A DNA stretch of 44,237 bases, taken from positions 1 through 44,237 of the forward strand of contig NZ_QWLA01000022.1 in assembly GCF_003574095.1 (NCBI RefSeq), written 5' to 3'. This document shows positions 27,588-35,813 of this stretch, piece by piece; position 1 is the stretch's first letter, and each line of letters opens with the position of its first letter. The notes under the pieces were generated by a model. That model was not told the DNA's origin. It did not search any database and was given only the letters and a program-made list of their open reading frames with translations. The stretch comes from Calidithermus roseus. Lineage in GTDB: Bacteria; Deinococcota; Deinococci; Deinococcales; Thermaceae. Made by a program: the position numbers and the translations under genes.

Positions 27588-27995
27588 TTAGGGCTTCAGG
27601 GCTTCGGCAATCGCGGTAAGTAACTCTTCCTTGCGCTCGTAGGAAGGCCGCAGAAAGACCAGCGTGGCGTTTGTCCAGTCTTGCACGGCGGCGATTTCGG
27701 TTTCGTCGGGTAGCTTGAGGTGTGGGTAGGCCCCATACTCCACGTACATGCCAAAGTGCTCGGCCACGGCCTCCAGAGCCAGCACGGTATCCCAGTCAAA
27801 ACGGATCACGAAAGGCATCAGGAAGGCGGGCTTTCCGCAGCTTCCGCCCAGCCCCACCATGGGGAAACCCGCGATGCTCGGGGTCTGGTATTTGCGCCGG
27901 CAGCGCTCGAGAAAGGCCTCACGGTCGCGCACGAGGTCCTTGCTGGCCTTGAGGCTGGCGACGTACTGGCCCAGCGAAGGTTCGGTGGCTTCCAC
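27588..27995 (-). CDS. Unknown cytoplasmic protein
   Basis: 135 residues, GTG start with AGGAG upstream. No signal peptide or membrane helix. It reads as a mixed alpha/beta domain with a Gly-rich loop (PMVGLGGSCGKP) followed by PFVIRFDWDTVLALEAVAEHF and a C-terminal helix. I recognise no family. It lies alone among exported copper-linked genes. Codon use is like its neighbours, so it is probably a true gene. Confidence 0.65.
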   Translation of the reverse strand: MEATEPSLGQYVASLKASKDLVRDREAFLERCRRKYQTPSIAGFPMVGLGGSCGKPAFLMPFVIRFDWDTVLALEAVAEHFGMYVEYGAYPHLKLPDETEIAAVQDWTNATLVFLRPSYERKEELLTAIAEALKP

Positions 27996-28067
27996 GGTTT
28001 CTCCTCGAGAGACAATCCTAACCCCTCCCGACCGCGGAACATATCCCCGGCTCGGTATGCACGTTTG

Positions 28068-28745
28068 CTACTCTCCCAGGAAAATCCCGTGCCAGGTGTG
28101 TATCCAGACCTCACCGGTATAGGCGCTCACCGAGAGCATGCCCTCGATCTCCTTGCGGCCAAAGTCAAAGGTGTAGTAACCGCCGAATGCCTGGCCCTCC
28201 ATGACCCTGGCCCCCGGCAGGTAGCCCTTGAGGAACTGCTCGGCCAGCTTCTGCGCCGCAGCCTTGTCGTAGCGTGCAGCGGCTGGAGGCTGGCCCTGCA
28301 TCATGCCACCCCCACCCATCATGCCGTAGCCCATGCCCAAGCGGGTGTTCCACATCATGTTGGGGCCGGGCTCGAGGTAGATGTTGCCAGTGTAGCGGTC
28401 GGCCAGGATCTCCACCAGGCCGTTGCCCCTGGCATCGACCACCTGGGCGTAGTAGTTCTCGCTGAAGCTCATGAAGTCTTTGAGCCTGGCTTCGGGGCTA
28501 AAGCGTTTGGCGAAGGCCTCGAGCCGGGCCCTGGCTTCGGCTGGGGAGATGGGCTGGGCCTGGGCGGGGTAGACGCTCATCATGCCCATTCCCATCCCCC
28601 CGCCCATCATCATTCCAGGGCCGTACCCATATCCGTAGCCCTGCATCATGCCCCCATAGCCTGGATTGCCCCACATGCCCTGGGTAAGGGCCACCCCCAC
28701 CACGGCCAGGCCTGTGATGCCCAACCACAGCAGTCCGCGTTTCAC
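28068..28745 (-). CDS. Met/Gly-rich exported protein with PepSY-like end
   Basis: 225 residues from GTG 28745 with a near-perfect AAGGAGGT site. Signal peptide, then a Met-Gly-Tyr-rich segment (GPGMMMGGGMGMGMM), a central domain (VDARGNGLVEILADRYTGNIY), a second MMGGGGMMQ patch and a C-terminal YYTFDFGRKEIEGMLSVSAYTGEVW, which resembles a PepSY-type strand-turn. Methionine clusters of this kind bind Cu(I) in exported proteins. It follows the SHOCT gene by 13 nt. Confidence 0.72.
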   Translation of the reverse strand: MKRGLLWLGITGLAVVGVALTQGMWGNPGYGGMMQGYGYGYGPGMMMGGGMGMGMMSVYPAQAQPISPAEARARLEAFAKRFSPEARLKDFMSFSENYYAQVVDARGNGLVEILADRYTGNIYLEPGPNMMWNTRLGMGYGMMGGGGMMQGQPPAAARYDKAAAQKLAEQFLKGYLPGARVMEGQAFGGYYTFDFGRKEIEGMLSVSAYTGEVWIHTWHGIFLGE

Positions 28746-28758
28746 GGCATACCTCCTT

Positions 28759-28992
28759 TTACTCCTCCAGGTCGCGCTTCATCCGCTCGAAGCTCTCCTT
28801 GTCGAGCTCCCCCCTGGCGTAGCGCTCCCGCAGGATGTCCAGCGCGCGGTCCCGCCCCTCGCTCGAGGGCGGGCGGGAGAGCGCCCGCACCAGCAAGTAG
28901 ACCAGTAGCACCAAGACAATCAGCTCGAGCAGCATCCCGAGCCAACCCCAGCCGCCCATCATTCCGTAACCGTAAGGCCACCAACCCATCAT
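28759..28992 (-). CDS. Small membrane protein with SHOCT domain
   Basis: 77 residues. Met/Trp/Gly-rich N-terminus (MMGWWPYGYGMMGGWGW), one transmembrane helix (MLLELIVLVLLVYLLVRAL) and a C-terminal SHOCT motif (DILRERYARGELDKESFERMKRDL), a short helical oligomerisation unit. GGAGG lies 5 nt upstream. Small proteins of this layout commonly accompany copper genes. First gene of a two-gene unit with the Met-rich protein. Confidence 0.82.
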   Translation of the reverse strand: MMGWWPYGYGMMGGWGWLGMLLELIVLVLLVYLLVRALSRPPSSEGRDRALDILRERYARGELDKESFERMKRDLEE

Positions 28993-29068
28993 CTCGACCT
29001 CCAGCTATATCCTAGGGCGGTATTGTTAAGCTGGCGTAAAACCTCGCTGGGATGTGACGGGAAGGTGG

Positions 29069-30034
29069 TTATTTGAGGTGGCGATCGAAGAAGGCCACCG
29101 ATTTGCCCATGGCGGTGGCGAAGCTCTGGCTGAGGTTGTGGTTGTTGCCGGGGTAGAGGTAGAGCTCGTGGGTTTGCCCGGCTGCCTTGAGCTGGGCCGA
29201 AAGCCGCTGGGAAAAGCTCACCGGGACCACGCTGTCGGCCAGCCCGTGGTGGATCTGGATGGGCGAGACTCCCTGGCTTAGGTAGCTGTTGGCCGAGATG
29301 GCGTTCCAGAAAGCCGGGTTGCTCTCGGGGGTGCCGTGCTGGCGGATGAACTCCTCGCGCCGGCGGCGGGCTTGCGAGGGGATGGCACCCGGGCGGCTGG
29401 GCCGCCGCCAACCGCCTAGGATGTCGCTGTAGGGAGCCACTACTCCGGCCCAGATCACCCCGGCCCGGATGCGCCGGTCGATCACCATAGCCCGCAGGGT
29501 CAGGTAGCCCCCCATCGAGTGCCCCCACATGCCTATGCGTTCGGGGTTGACTTCCCCAAATCGGCGCAGCGAGGCATAGGCGTTGAGCACGTCGATGGTG
29601 TAATCCGGCGACCAGTAGGCCCCGCTGGGCTCGCCCTCGGAGTTGCCGTGGCCGCGCAGATCGGTCTTGAACACCACGTAGCCCTGCCGGGCGAAGCCGT
29701 CGACGTAGGCCACATAGCGCTCGGTGGTGCGGTACTGCTCGGGTGGGATGTAACCGTGCACGAAGACTATGCCCGGCCAGCCTCCTTGGGGCTTCTTCCC
29801 GGTGGGGACGGTGAGCAACCCGTAAATCTTGAGCCCCTCCGAGCGGTAAGAGGCGATGTAGCGCTGATAGTTGGAGCCGGGGGCCAGGCGCTGCTCGAGG
29901 ACGATGGCAGAGCCGGGGTAGCTGCCCCGCCGCATGGCCTCGATGGACATGGGGTGCTCGAGGGGACTGGCTTGGGCCAGGGCTGTGCTGAGAGCCAGAG
30001 CGGCCATCGCCGGAAGGAACCGATTGAGGTTCAT
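29069..30034 (-). CDS. Exported alpha/beta-hydrolase, S9 peptidase-like
   Basis: 321 residues. Signal peptide ending about ALAQA. Hydrolase core: VFVHGYIPPE oxyanion loop, DLRGHGNSEG, nucleophile GHSMGG, Asp in GLADSVVPV, His in PGNNHNLS. The order and spacing fit the prolyl oligopeptidase/dienelactone hydrolase superfamily; the substrate is unknown. The start is supported by TAATTT 6 nt upstream, predicting a leaderless transcript. Confidence 0.87.
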   Translation of the reverse strand: MNLNRFLPAMAALALSTALAQASPLEHPMSIEAMRRGSYPGSAIVLEQRLAPGSNYQRYIASYRSEGLKIYGLLTVPTGKKPQGGWPGIVFVHGYIPPEQYRTTERYVAYVDGFARQGYVVFKTDLRGHGNSEGEPSGAYWSPDYTIDVLNAYASLRRFGEVNPERIGMWGHSMGGYLTLRAMVIDRRIRAGVIWAGVVAPYSDILGGWRRPSRPGAIPSQARRRREEFIRQHGTPESNPAFWNAISANSYLSQGVSPIQIHHGLADSVVPVSFSQRLSAQLKAAGQTHELYLYPGNNHNLSQSFATAMGKSVAFFDRHLK

Positions 30035-30046
30035 GGACCAAAATTA
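30035..30046 (-). promoter_or_regulatory. -10 box of leaderless hydrolase promoter
   Basis: TAATTT (30046-30041, minus strand), then TGGTCC and ATG 30034. No consensus -35. Confidence 0.4.
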
Positions 30047-30078
30047 AACTCAGAAGGCAGCCTCGAGTAGAAGCCGCC

Positions 30079-31164
30079 TTACCAAGGCGAAGCGGGAAGG
30101 GTGAACCAGAAGGTGCTGCCCTTGCCTACTTCGCTCTGCAGGCCCATCTCCCCGCCCATGGCCTCGACTAGGCCCCGCGCGACCGTGAGGCCCACCCCGC
30201 TCCCGCCGTCCTGGCGGCTGCGGGCCGAATCCAGCCGGTAAAAGCGCTCGAAGACCCGTGCCTGCTGTTCGGGGGGAATGCCGCAGCCCGTATCCCGAAC
30301 ACCAAAACGCACCATTCCCCTCACGGGCTCGGCGCTCAACGTCACCTTCCCCCCACGGGGGGTATGGCGCAGGGCGTTGGAGAGCAGGTTGGACAACACC
30401 TGCTGGAGGCGCTCGGGGTCGGCCCAGACGGGGGGCGATTGTGGGGGGAGTTCTAGCTCCAGGGCCACCCCCTGTTCGCTGAAGGCCAGCGCGAAGCGTT
30501 CGGCGGCCTGGGTCAGGGCGTCTTTGGGGTTGAGGGTTTGCGGGTAGATCTCCACCGCGCCCGCCTCGACCCTCGAGACCAGTGACAGGTCCTCGACCAG
30601 GCGGCGCATGGCCCGGACCTCGTGGGCGATGCGCTGGGCGACCTGCTCGGGTGGCAGGACCCCATCGGCCAGGGCTTCGGCATAACCCTGCAGGCCGGCG
30701 AGTGGAGTGCGCAACTCGTGAGCCACGGAGCTGATGAGTTCGATTCGTCCTTGTTCGACCTTCTCCAGCGCCTCGGCCATGCGGTTGAAGTCCTGGGCCA
30801 GCGAAGCCAGCTCGTCGTTCCCCTGAACCTTCAGGCGGTTGCGGTAATGCCCCTGGGCGATGTTCCGGCTGCCGTGGGCCAGCAGCCGCACACTCTGGCT
30901 CACCCGCCTCGAGACCACCCAGGCCGTGCCCGCCGCCAGCAACCCGGCCAGCGGGAGCGAGGCCAGCCAGGCGGTGGTGAGGGTTGAGCGCAGGCCGCGC
31001 TCGAGGTCGGCGTGAAGGTCGTGGCCTTGCGGCCCGATGGCCGCCACCATCCGCTCGATGTGGCGCTGGTAGAAGCGCGGAGCCAGCCACTCGGCGAAGC
31101 CCAGCAGGGCCACCAGCGCTACCAGCGCCGCCAGCAGGTGGGTCAGGAACAGCCGCGTGAACAT
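30079..31164 (-). CDS. Sensor histidine kinase of the copper island
   Basis: 361 residues from ATG 31164, overlapping the response regulator stop (TGATG). Helix near 6-28, a short extracytoplasmic loop of about 30-35 residues, second helix near 65-85, HAMP domain, His149 in VAHELRTP, N box LSNLLSNALRHT, G boxes DTGCGIPP and GGSGVGLTVARGL. The short sensor loop resembles metal or envelope sensors of the CusS/BaeS type but is smaller. Its neighbours point to copper or envelope stress as signal; this is inference. Confidence 0.92.
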   Translation of the reverse strand: MFTRLFLTHLLAALVALVALLGFAEWLAPRFYQRHIERMVAAIGPQGHDLHADLERGLRSTLTTAWLASLPLAGLLAAGTAWVVSRRVSQSVRLLAHGSRNIAQGHYRNRLKVQGNDELASLAQDFNRMAEALEKVEQGRIELISSVAHELRTPLAGLQGYAEALADGVLPPEQVAQRIAHEVRAMRRLVEDLSLVSRVEAGAVEIYPQTLNPKDALTQAAERFALAFSEQGVALELELPPQSPPVWADPERLQQVLSNLLSNALRHTPRGGKVTLSAEPVRGMVRFGVRDTGCGIPPEQQARVFERFYRLDSARSRQDGGSGVGLTVARGLVEAMGGEMGLQSEVGKGSTFWFTLPASPW

Positions 31165-31829
31165 CACTCCTCCCGGAAGCGGTACCCTACCCCGCGCACG
31201 GTCTCGATGTAGCGGGGGTTGTCGCCGTCCTCACCCAGCTTCTTGCGCAGGCCTGCGATGTGCACGTCCACCACGCGGTCTACCCCAGGGAAACCCCCGC
31301 CCCAGACGCGCTCCAGCAAGCGGTCCCGGCTCCACACTAGGCCGGGATGCTGGGCCAGGGTGAGCAGGAGGTCGAACTCCAGCCGCGACAGGGGCAGGAC
31401 TTCGCCACCCAGCCGGGCGATGCGCTCGGCGGGCCTCAGGGCCAGGTCGCCAAACACCAGCTCGTCCTTCAGCCCGCCGCGGCGCAGCAGGGCCCGCACC
31501 CGCGCCACCACCTCGCGGGGGCTGAAGGGCTTGACCACGTAGTCGTCGGCCCCGCTGTCGAGGCCCTGGATGCGCTCTTCCTCCTCGCCCTTGGCCGTGA
31601 GCATGAGGATGGGCATGTCCGGGTAGTTGCGGCGCACCTCCCGGGCTACCTCGAGCCCTCCGACCCTGGGCAGCATCAGGTCGAGGATGAGCACGTCGGC
31701 ACTGCCGAGGCGGGCCAGCGCCTCGGCGCCGTCGCGCGCCTCGAGGACCTCGTGCCCCTCCTGGCGCAGGTAGGCCCCTAGCACCTCGTGGATGGAAGGG
31801 TCGTCGTCAACGAGCAGCACCCGAGCCAT
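31164..31829 (-). CDS. OmpR/PhoB-type response regulator of the copper island
   Basis: 221 residues. Receiver with DDD (8-10), phosphoacceptor Asp50 (LDLMLPR) and Lys100 (VVKPF); winged helix ending VRGVGYRFREE. GAGGGAG lies upstream and a TAAGCT box 10 nt before the start. Coupled to the kinase gene behind it. A candidate target is the 11-bp tandem repeat at 33130-33147. Confidence 0.93.
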   Translation of the reverse strand: MARVLLVDDDPSIHEVLGAYLRQEGHEVLEARDGAEALARLGSADVLILDLMLPRVGGLEVAREVRRNYPDMPILMLTAKGEEEERIQGLDSGADDYVVKPFSPREVVARVRALLRRGGLKDELVFGDLALRPAERIARLGGEVLPLSRLEFDLLLTLAQHPGLVWSRDRLLERVWGGGFPGVDRVVDVHIAGLRKKLGEDGDNPRYIETVRGVGYRFREE

Positions 31830-31904
31830 GTTCTCCCTCAGCTTACCCGTGGCTCTGCCCTGCTTCAGCCCGCGGAAGGGGGTTCACCAAGGGATGGCTG
31901 GCCT

Positions 31905-32486
31905 TCAGTGCCGGTGCCCGGCTGAGGGGGGCGGCTTTAGCGGCGTTCCCCCGCGTTCGGCCAGCAGTTGCTCCATCAGCGCGATCTCGAGGATCTGGCT
32001 CCTGGCCATGGCCAGGAGCAGCTTGCGCGGCAGCTCGCCCTGCACTTTTGGCAGGGCTTCGGTGATCATGGGGATGGCCCCTTGGTGGTGGCGGATCATG
32101 AGCTGGAGGAAGCGTACCTCGGCCTCGCGGCCCGACTTCCGCGCCAGGTCGTCTATCTCGGCCCTGCTGGCCATGCCCATCGCCGCCAGCATGGCCGCCT
32201 CAAAACGGGCCGAGCGGCTGAAAGGCCGCTCCCACGGAGGCAGCCAGGCGTTCATCTGGCCGATCTGGGCCTCCTGGGTGAGGTAGATGTCGCGGGCCAG
32301 GGTTTGCAGGTTGGGGTCGGAGGTGCGGGCCTCGAGCAGCCGGGCCAGTTCGACGGCCTGGGCGTGGTGGGGGATCATGTGTCGGGCGAAGGCGGCCTCG
32401 GGACCGGAGCGCCAGGTGCTCAGGGCCCAGACCCCGGTGGCGAGCAACGCCAGTGCCAGTAGCAGCGCGAGGTTGCGGAGAGTCAT
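31905..32486 (-). CDS. Second DUF305 protein, membrane-anchored
   Basis: 193 residues. N-terminal hydrophobic helix (LALLLALALLATGVWAL), then two DUF305 halves with MIPHHAQAVELA and MIRHHQGAIPMI. The His-rich end PSAGHRH may add a metal site. It differs from the first DUF305 protein in having few methionines and an anchor rather than a cleavable signal. It begins 3 nt past the stop of the DUF3105 gene, so both are in one unit. Confidence 0.88.
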   Translation of the reverse strand: MTLRNLALLLALALLATGVWALSTWRSGPEAAFARHMIPHHAQAVELARLLEARTSDPNLQTLARDIYLTQEAQIGQMNAWLPPWERPFSRSARFEAAMLAAMGMASRAEIDDLARKSGREAEVRFLQLMIRHHQGAIPMITEALPKVQGELPRKLLLAMARSQILEIALMEQLLAERGGTPLKPPPSAGHRH

Positions 32487-32489
32487 GCC

Positions 32490-33086
32490 CTAACGAACCG
32501 GGTTCTCCGGCCCCCGACCCCGGTAGGCGTCGATGAAGGCAGCCGCGGCGGCGGCGTCCCAGTTCTCCAGCCGCAGTAGCTTGGTCCAGGCGGTGAGTTC
32601 GATGGTCTGTCCGAGCCCTTGCTTGGGCACCACCACCAGCCCGTCCCACTGGCCCCGGTAGCGGCTGGCCCAGGCCCGCAGGGTCTTGAGCGCCTCCTCC
32701 GAGGGCTGGTCGTAGTAGATCACCACGTTGCCGTGCTCGAGGGAATGCACCAGCTTTTCCCTGGGCTCGCTGCGGCTGTAGAAGCCCGGCTCGGTCCAGT
32801 TGAACCAGTGGGTGCCCGAGGTGGGCGGGTCGGTGGCGTAGCTCAACGAGGTGCCAATATTGGCGTGGCTGCGCCCATAATCGGGCTGGCTCTGCACCTG
32901 GGCCAAAGCCGGTTTGCCTTGCTCGATGAGGCTCTCGAGGCTGGGCACCCCCTGCTGGCTCTGCCAGCGCATAAAGCCCCAGCCCGCCACCGCCAGCACG
33001 ATGACCCCGCCGATCACCCAAGGCCAGGGGCTGGGCTTGGCTTTGGATGCATATTTCATGGCCTGTTTTCTCGCGCTCTTTCCCAT
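32490..33086 (-). CDS. DUF3105 membrane protein
   Basis: 198 residues from ATG 33086; the frame is also open to a TTG at 33098. Basic N-terminus, one transmembrane helix (WVIGGVIVLAVAGWGF) and an extracytoplasmic DUF3105 domain with PPTSGTHW and HSLEHGNVVIYYD, whose histidines are conserved in the family. The function is unknown; the pairing with DUF305 is common and suggests copper handling. Confidence 0.87.
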   Translation of the reverse strand: MGKSARKQAMKYASKAKPSPWPWVIGGVIVLAVAGWGFMRWQSQQGVPSLESLIEQGKPALAQVQSQPDYGRSHANIGTSLSYATDPPTSGTHWFNWTEPGFYSRSEPREKLVHSLEHGNVVIYYDQPSEEALKTLRAWASRYRGQWDGLVVVPKQGLGQTIELTAWTKLLRLENWDAAAAAAFIDAYRGRGPENPVR

Positions 33087-33129
33087 ACGCCCATCCAAAC
33101 TACCCCATTCTGGATGAGAGCAATTGGGA

Positions 33130-33164
33130 CTTCAGCTTGTCTTCAGCTTGGACCTGGTATGGGC
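33130..33164 (+). promoter_or_regulatory. Tandem 11-bp repeat and -10 box before lipoprotein gene
   Basis: CTTCAGC (33130-33136) repeats exactly 11 bp later (33141-33147), both followed by TTG. This is the spacing bound by OmpR/PhoB-type regulators. A TATGGG box at 33159-33164 lies where a -10 would be expected, with no -35 box, as in activator-dependent promoters. Confidence 0.45.
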
Positions 33165-33205
33165 TTAAGGCTGCGTGAGCATTCTTGGAGGCGGAGGTAA
33201 GAGCG

Positions 33206-34177
33206 ATGAAGCATAAGTATCTGGCCGGTCTGACCCTGACCCTTCTGCTGGCGGCTTGCGGAACCCAGAATCCCGGCTCTGGCGGCCTGAGCCAGCAAGA
33301 CGCCAGGGCCCTCTCCGAGGTGGCGGCTGGAGACCTCGCCCTCGACGGCGGCCTGCTGGCCGATGCCCGTGGAAGCACGAGCCTTCAAGCAGCAGCCCTC
33401 TCCGAGGGCGCGTTCAACGCCATCGGCTACAACCTGCCCCGCCGGATCATCCACCTGCTCAACGCCCTGGGCGCCTACCTACCCCCTGTTGGCTCGGGCG
33501 AGTGCAGCGTGACGGTGAGCCCTCCCAACTTCGTGGATGCCGACGACGACGGTGTGCCCGCCAGCATCACCGTGACCTTCGATTGCGCCGGAACCCGCGC
33601 GGGCGGCGCCAGCTACACCACCGAGGGCAGCGTGAGCCTCAGCGACACTAACGATGCCTTGCCCCTGAGCGGCTATAGCGTCAGCTTCAATGGTTTTCAC
33701 ACCGTCGTGACCCGCGACGACGGCACCGTCATCGATCGCAGCCTCGAGGGCAGCTTCACCCTTGACAAGAGCGACGCTAGCCTCTACACCATCGCCAAGA
33801 ACTACAGCCAGGCCGTGAGCGTTACCACCGGCGGCAACACCTACGACGGTAGCGCCCGGTTAGAGGTCGAAAAGACCTACGCTCCCGAGCTCCCCGATAC
33901 CCCCTGGGCTAAGGGCACCATCACCATCGCCCAGGACAACCCCGGCAGCCTGACCTGGGAGCGCGGCGGCAGGGTGCGCAACCTGATCTGGTACACCGAT
34001 CCCACCCTTCACTGGAACCGCGCCGACTGCGCCAGCCCTGCCCGCCTGCTCAACTACGACAGCGGAGCCAAGGTGTGGGTCTATACCCGCCCCAACGGCG
34101 AGCAGGACACCCTGCGTCTCGAGTTCACCGGCTGCGGTGAGTTTACGGTGACGCTCAACGGCGGGGCGGTGGAGTGA
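33206..34177 (+). CDS. Lipoprotein of unknown function
   Basis: 323 residues from ATG 33206 with GGAGGTAAG upstream. Lipobox LAAC (Cys18), then a Ser/Ala/Gly linker and a beta-rich domain with Ca-loop-like DADDDG and repeated Thr/Ser/Gly strands (YTTEGSVSLSDTND, SLEGSFTLDKSD). Four further cysteines (GECSV, FDCAG, ADCAS, TGCGE) could form two disulfides. No family recognised. It is divergently transcribed from the DUF3105-DUF305 unit and may be activated by the response regulator. Confidence 0.78.
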   Translation: MKHKYLAGLTLTLLLAACGTQNPGSGGLSQQDARALSEVAAGDLALDGGLLADARGSTSLQAAALSEGAFNAIGYNLPRRIIHLLNALGAYLPPVGSGECSVTVSPPNFVDADDDGVPASITVTFDCAGTRAGGASYTTEGSVSLSDTNDALPLSGYSVSFNGFHTVVTRDDGTVIDRSLEGSFTLDKSDASLYTIAKNYSQAVSVTTGGNTYDGSARLEVEKTYAPELPDTPWAKGTITIAQDNPGSLTWERGGRVRNLIWYTDPTLHWNRADCASPARLLNYDSGAKVWVYTRPNGEQDTLRLEFTGCGEFTVTLNGGAVE

Positions 34178-34220
34178 AGGGCGTCGATAGGTAGCCAAAC
34201 GCAAAATGCTGTGGGTAGGT

Positions 34221-34244
34221 CGGGTCCGAGACCCGGCCCTTTTC
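34221..34244 (+). terminator. Terminator of the lipoprotein gene
   Basis: CGGGTC-CGA-GACCCG followed by GCCCTTTT, 44 nt after the stop, between convergent genes. Confidence 0.5.
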
Positions 34245-34248
34245 CCGC

Positions 34249-35121
34249 TCACCGTTCTGTTTTCAGGGCCTTCCTTGGCCTGAGCAACTGGGGAAGCTGG
34301 CTCACCAGCGTCGCGCCCAGGATTAAGAACCCCCCCACCAGCCCCTGCACGCCCAAGCGCTCGCCCAGCAGGAAGTAGGCGAAGATGGCGGCATAGACGG
34401 GCTCGAGGGTGAAGGCGATGGCGGCTTCGGGGGCGGGGACGGTGCGCTGCCCTAGCGCCTGCAGCCAGATGCACAGGGCGGTGGCGACCAGCCCCAGGTA
34501 GAGCATCTGGGCATAGGGAAAGCCTGAAGCGCTCCAACCGGGGCCTTCCCAGGCGACCCACAGCCCCGACAGCAGGGCCACGCCCAGCATCTGTACGCCG
34601 GTGATGGGCAGCGTGGGATAGCTGCGCACCGCCACGAAGTGCTCGAGGCGCCAGATGTAAAAGGTATAGGCCAGCGCGGTTCCCAGCGTCCACACGTCGC
34701 CCAGGTTCGGTGGGGAGCCGTCGTAGGATAAAAGCCCCACGCCCGCGATCGCCATCATCGCCGCCGCCCACACCGGCAGGCGCAATTTGTGTCCGATGAG
34801 CCCGAGAAACATCGGCAGAATCACCACGTAGAGCGTGGTGATGAAGGCGCTGCGGCTGGCGGTGGTGTACTCCAGTCCGATGGCCTGGGTGGCGTAGCCC
34901 AGCCATAGGTAAAAGCCCAGCTCGAGCCCCGCCCGCCATACCCTGCGCTCCAGCCGCAGCAAAAAAGGCACGAAGCACAGCGCCGCCACCGCAAAGCGGG
35001 CCAGGGTGATCTGCGAAGCGCTGAGCGACTCCAGCGATTGCTTGATTACGACGAAGGTGGTGCCCCACAGCAGCGTGGCGACGTTGAGGTAGAGCAGTCC
35101 CAGCAGGTGATCGCGGCGCAC
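34249..35121 (-). CDS. EamA-family drug/metabolite transporter
   Basis: 290 residues, GTG start, ten hydrophobic helices in two EamA halves (LLWGTTFVVIK near the start, and FTLEPVYAAIFAYFLLGERL in the second half, the family signature). It exports small metabolites of unknown nature. The start lies 7 nt after a TAGACT box, predicting leaderless mRNA, and 4 nt after the stop of the preceding P-loop gene. Confidence 0.9.
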   Translation of the reverse strand: MRRDHLLGLLYLNVATLLWGTTFVVIKQSLESLSASQITLARFAVAALCFVPFLLRLERRVWRAGLELGFYLWLGYATQAIGLEYTTASRSAFITTLYVVILPMFLGLIGHKLRLPVWAAAMMAIAGVGLLSYDGSPPNLGDVWTLGTALAYTFYIWRLEHFVAVRSYPTLPITGVQMLGVALLSGLWVAWEGPGWSASGFPYAQMLYLGLVATALCIWLQALGQRTVPAPEAAIAFTLEPVYAAIFAYFLLGERLGVQGLVGGFLILGATLVSQLPQLLRPRKALKTER

Positions 35122-35124
35122 GAA

Positions 35125-35493
35125 TCAGAGTCTACCGGGTCGGAGGGTCACCCTCACAATAACTTCCCGATGGATCACCCGCCTCAGCATGCGCTTGAGC
35201 AAGCGGCTGAAGACGAGGGGGAAAGGGTAGTCAAGCCAGATGGCGGTGTCGGTGCGAGAGAGCAGGATGTCGCGGATGGCGCTGTAGTTGCCCTCCGTGA
35301 CCCAACGGGGCCCTTCGGTGGCCTTTTCGACCCTGGCCCGGAACTCGAGCTCGGGCGTGGGTATCCAGCCGGGGTTCCAGTGCAGGGCGTCGGTCTCGAA
35401 GTAGGGCAGGCCCAGATGCTCGCTGAGCCGCCTGGCCAGGGTGCTTTTGCCGCTGCCGGTGGTTCCGAATACGACGATCCGCTCCAAAGGCAT
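35125..35493 (-). CDS. Shortened P-loop kinase (AAA/topology-modulation type)
   Basis: 122 residues. Walker A GTTGSGKST, then LGLPYFETDALHWNPGW and WVTEGNYS, and IWLDYPFPLVFSRLLKRML, the pattern of small adenylate-kinase-like proteins often named topology modulation or FlaR. The family is usually about 170-180 residues. Here it ends soon after RMLRR with an unrelated basic tail (VIHREVIVRVTLRPGRL), so the C-terminal third, including the lid region, is missing. It is probably a decayed gene, perhaps truncated when the EamA gene came to lie beside it. Confidence 0.65.
   Translation of the reverse strand: MPLERIVVFGTTGSGKSTLARRLSEHLGLPYFETDALHWNPGWIPTPELEFRARVEKATEGPRWVTEGNYSAIRDILLSRTDTAIWLDYPFPLVFSRLLKRMLRRVIHREVIVRVTLRPGRL
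35129..35134 (-). promoter_or_regulatory. -10 box of leaderless EamA promoter
   Basis: TAGACT, 7 nt before GTG 35121; it lies within the last codons of the gene before it. Confidence 0.4.
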
Positions 35494-35558
35494 AGAACTT
35501 CAGAATACAACGTGGGAAGGGGCAAAGGTCGATGGGCAAGCGGTGACGAGCCAAGAAT

Positions 35559-35604
35559 CCCACGCACTTCCTGCCACGCCCCGCCACGGCGTGGGAGTGT
35601 CAAC
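35559..35604 (+). mobile_element. IS200/IS605-type right-end hairpin, solo relic
   Basis: GAATCCCACGC is followed by GGCGTGGGAGTGTCAAC; CCCACGC (35559-35565) can pair with GCGTGGG (35589-35595), and CCACGCC (35574-35580) with GGCGTGG (35588-35594). The closing GTGGGAGTGTCAA resembles the right end and guide-RNA tail of TnpB-bearing elements. No tnpA or tnpB remains. Confidence 0.4.
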
Positions 35605-35813
35605 GGAAACCCACCAAGGTGTAGCTTGGAATCTGCCGGGCAAACTCGGGAGAAACCCGAGCCCCTTCTCTTCAGCAGCCAAGCCCACTGCTCAGTGCCA
35701 CTCGATGAGGGGGACGCCCAAAATAAGCAGTTCCCACCAGCGTAGCCGCATTTTGAACCATGAACGCCAGACCATGCTTCGTAATAATACAGAATTGATC
35801 CTGGATGTGCAAT

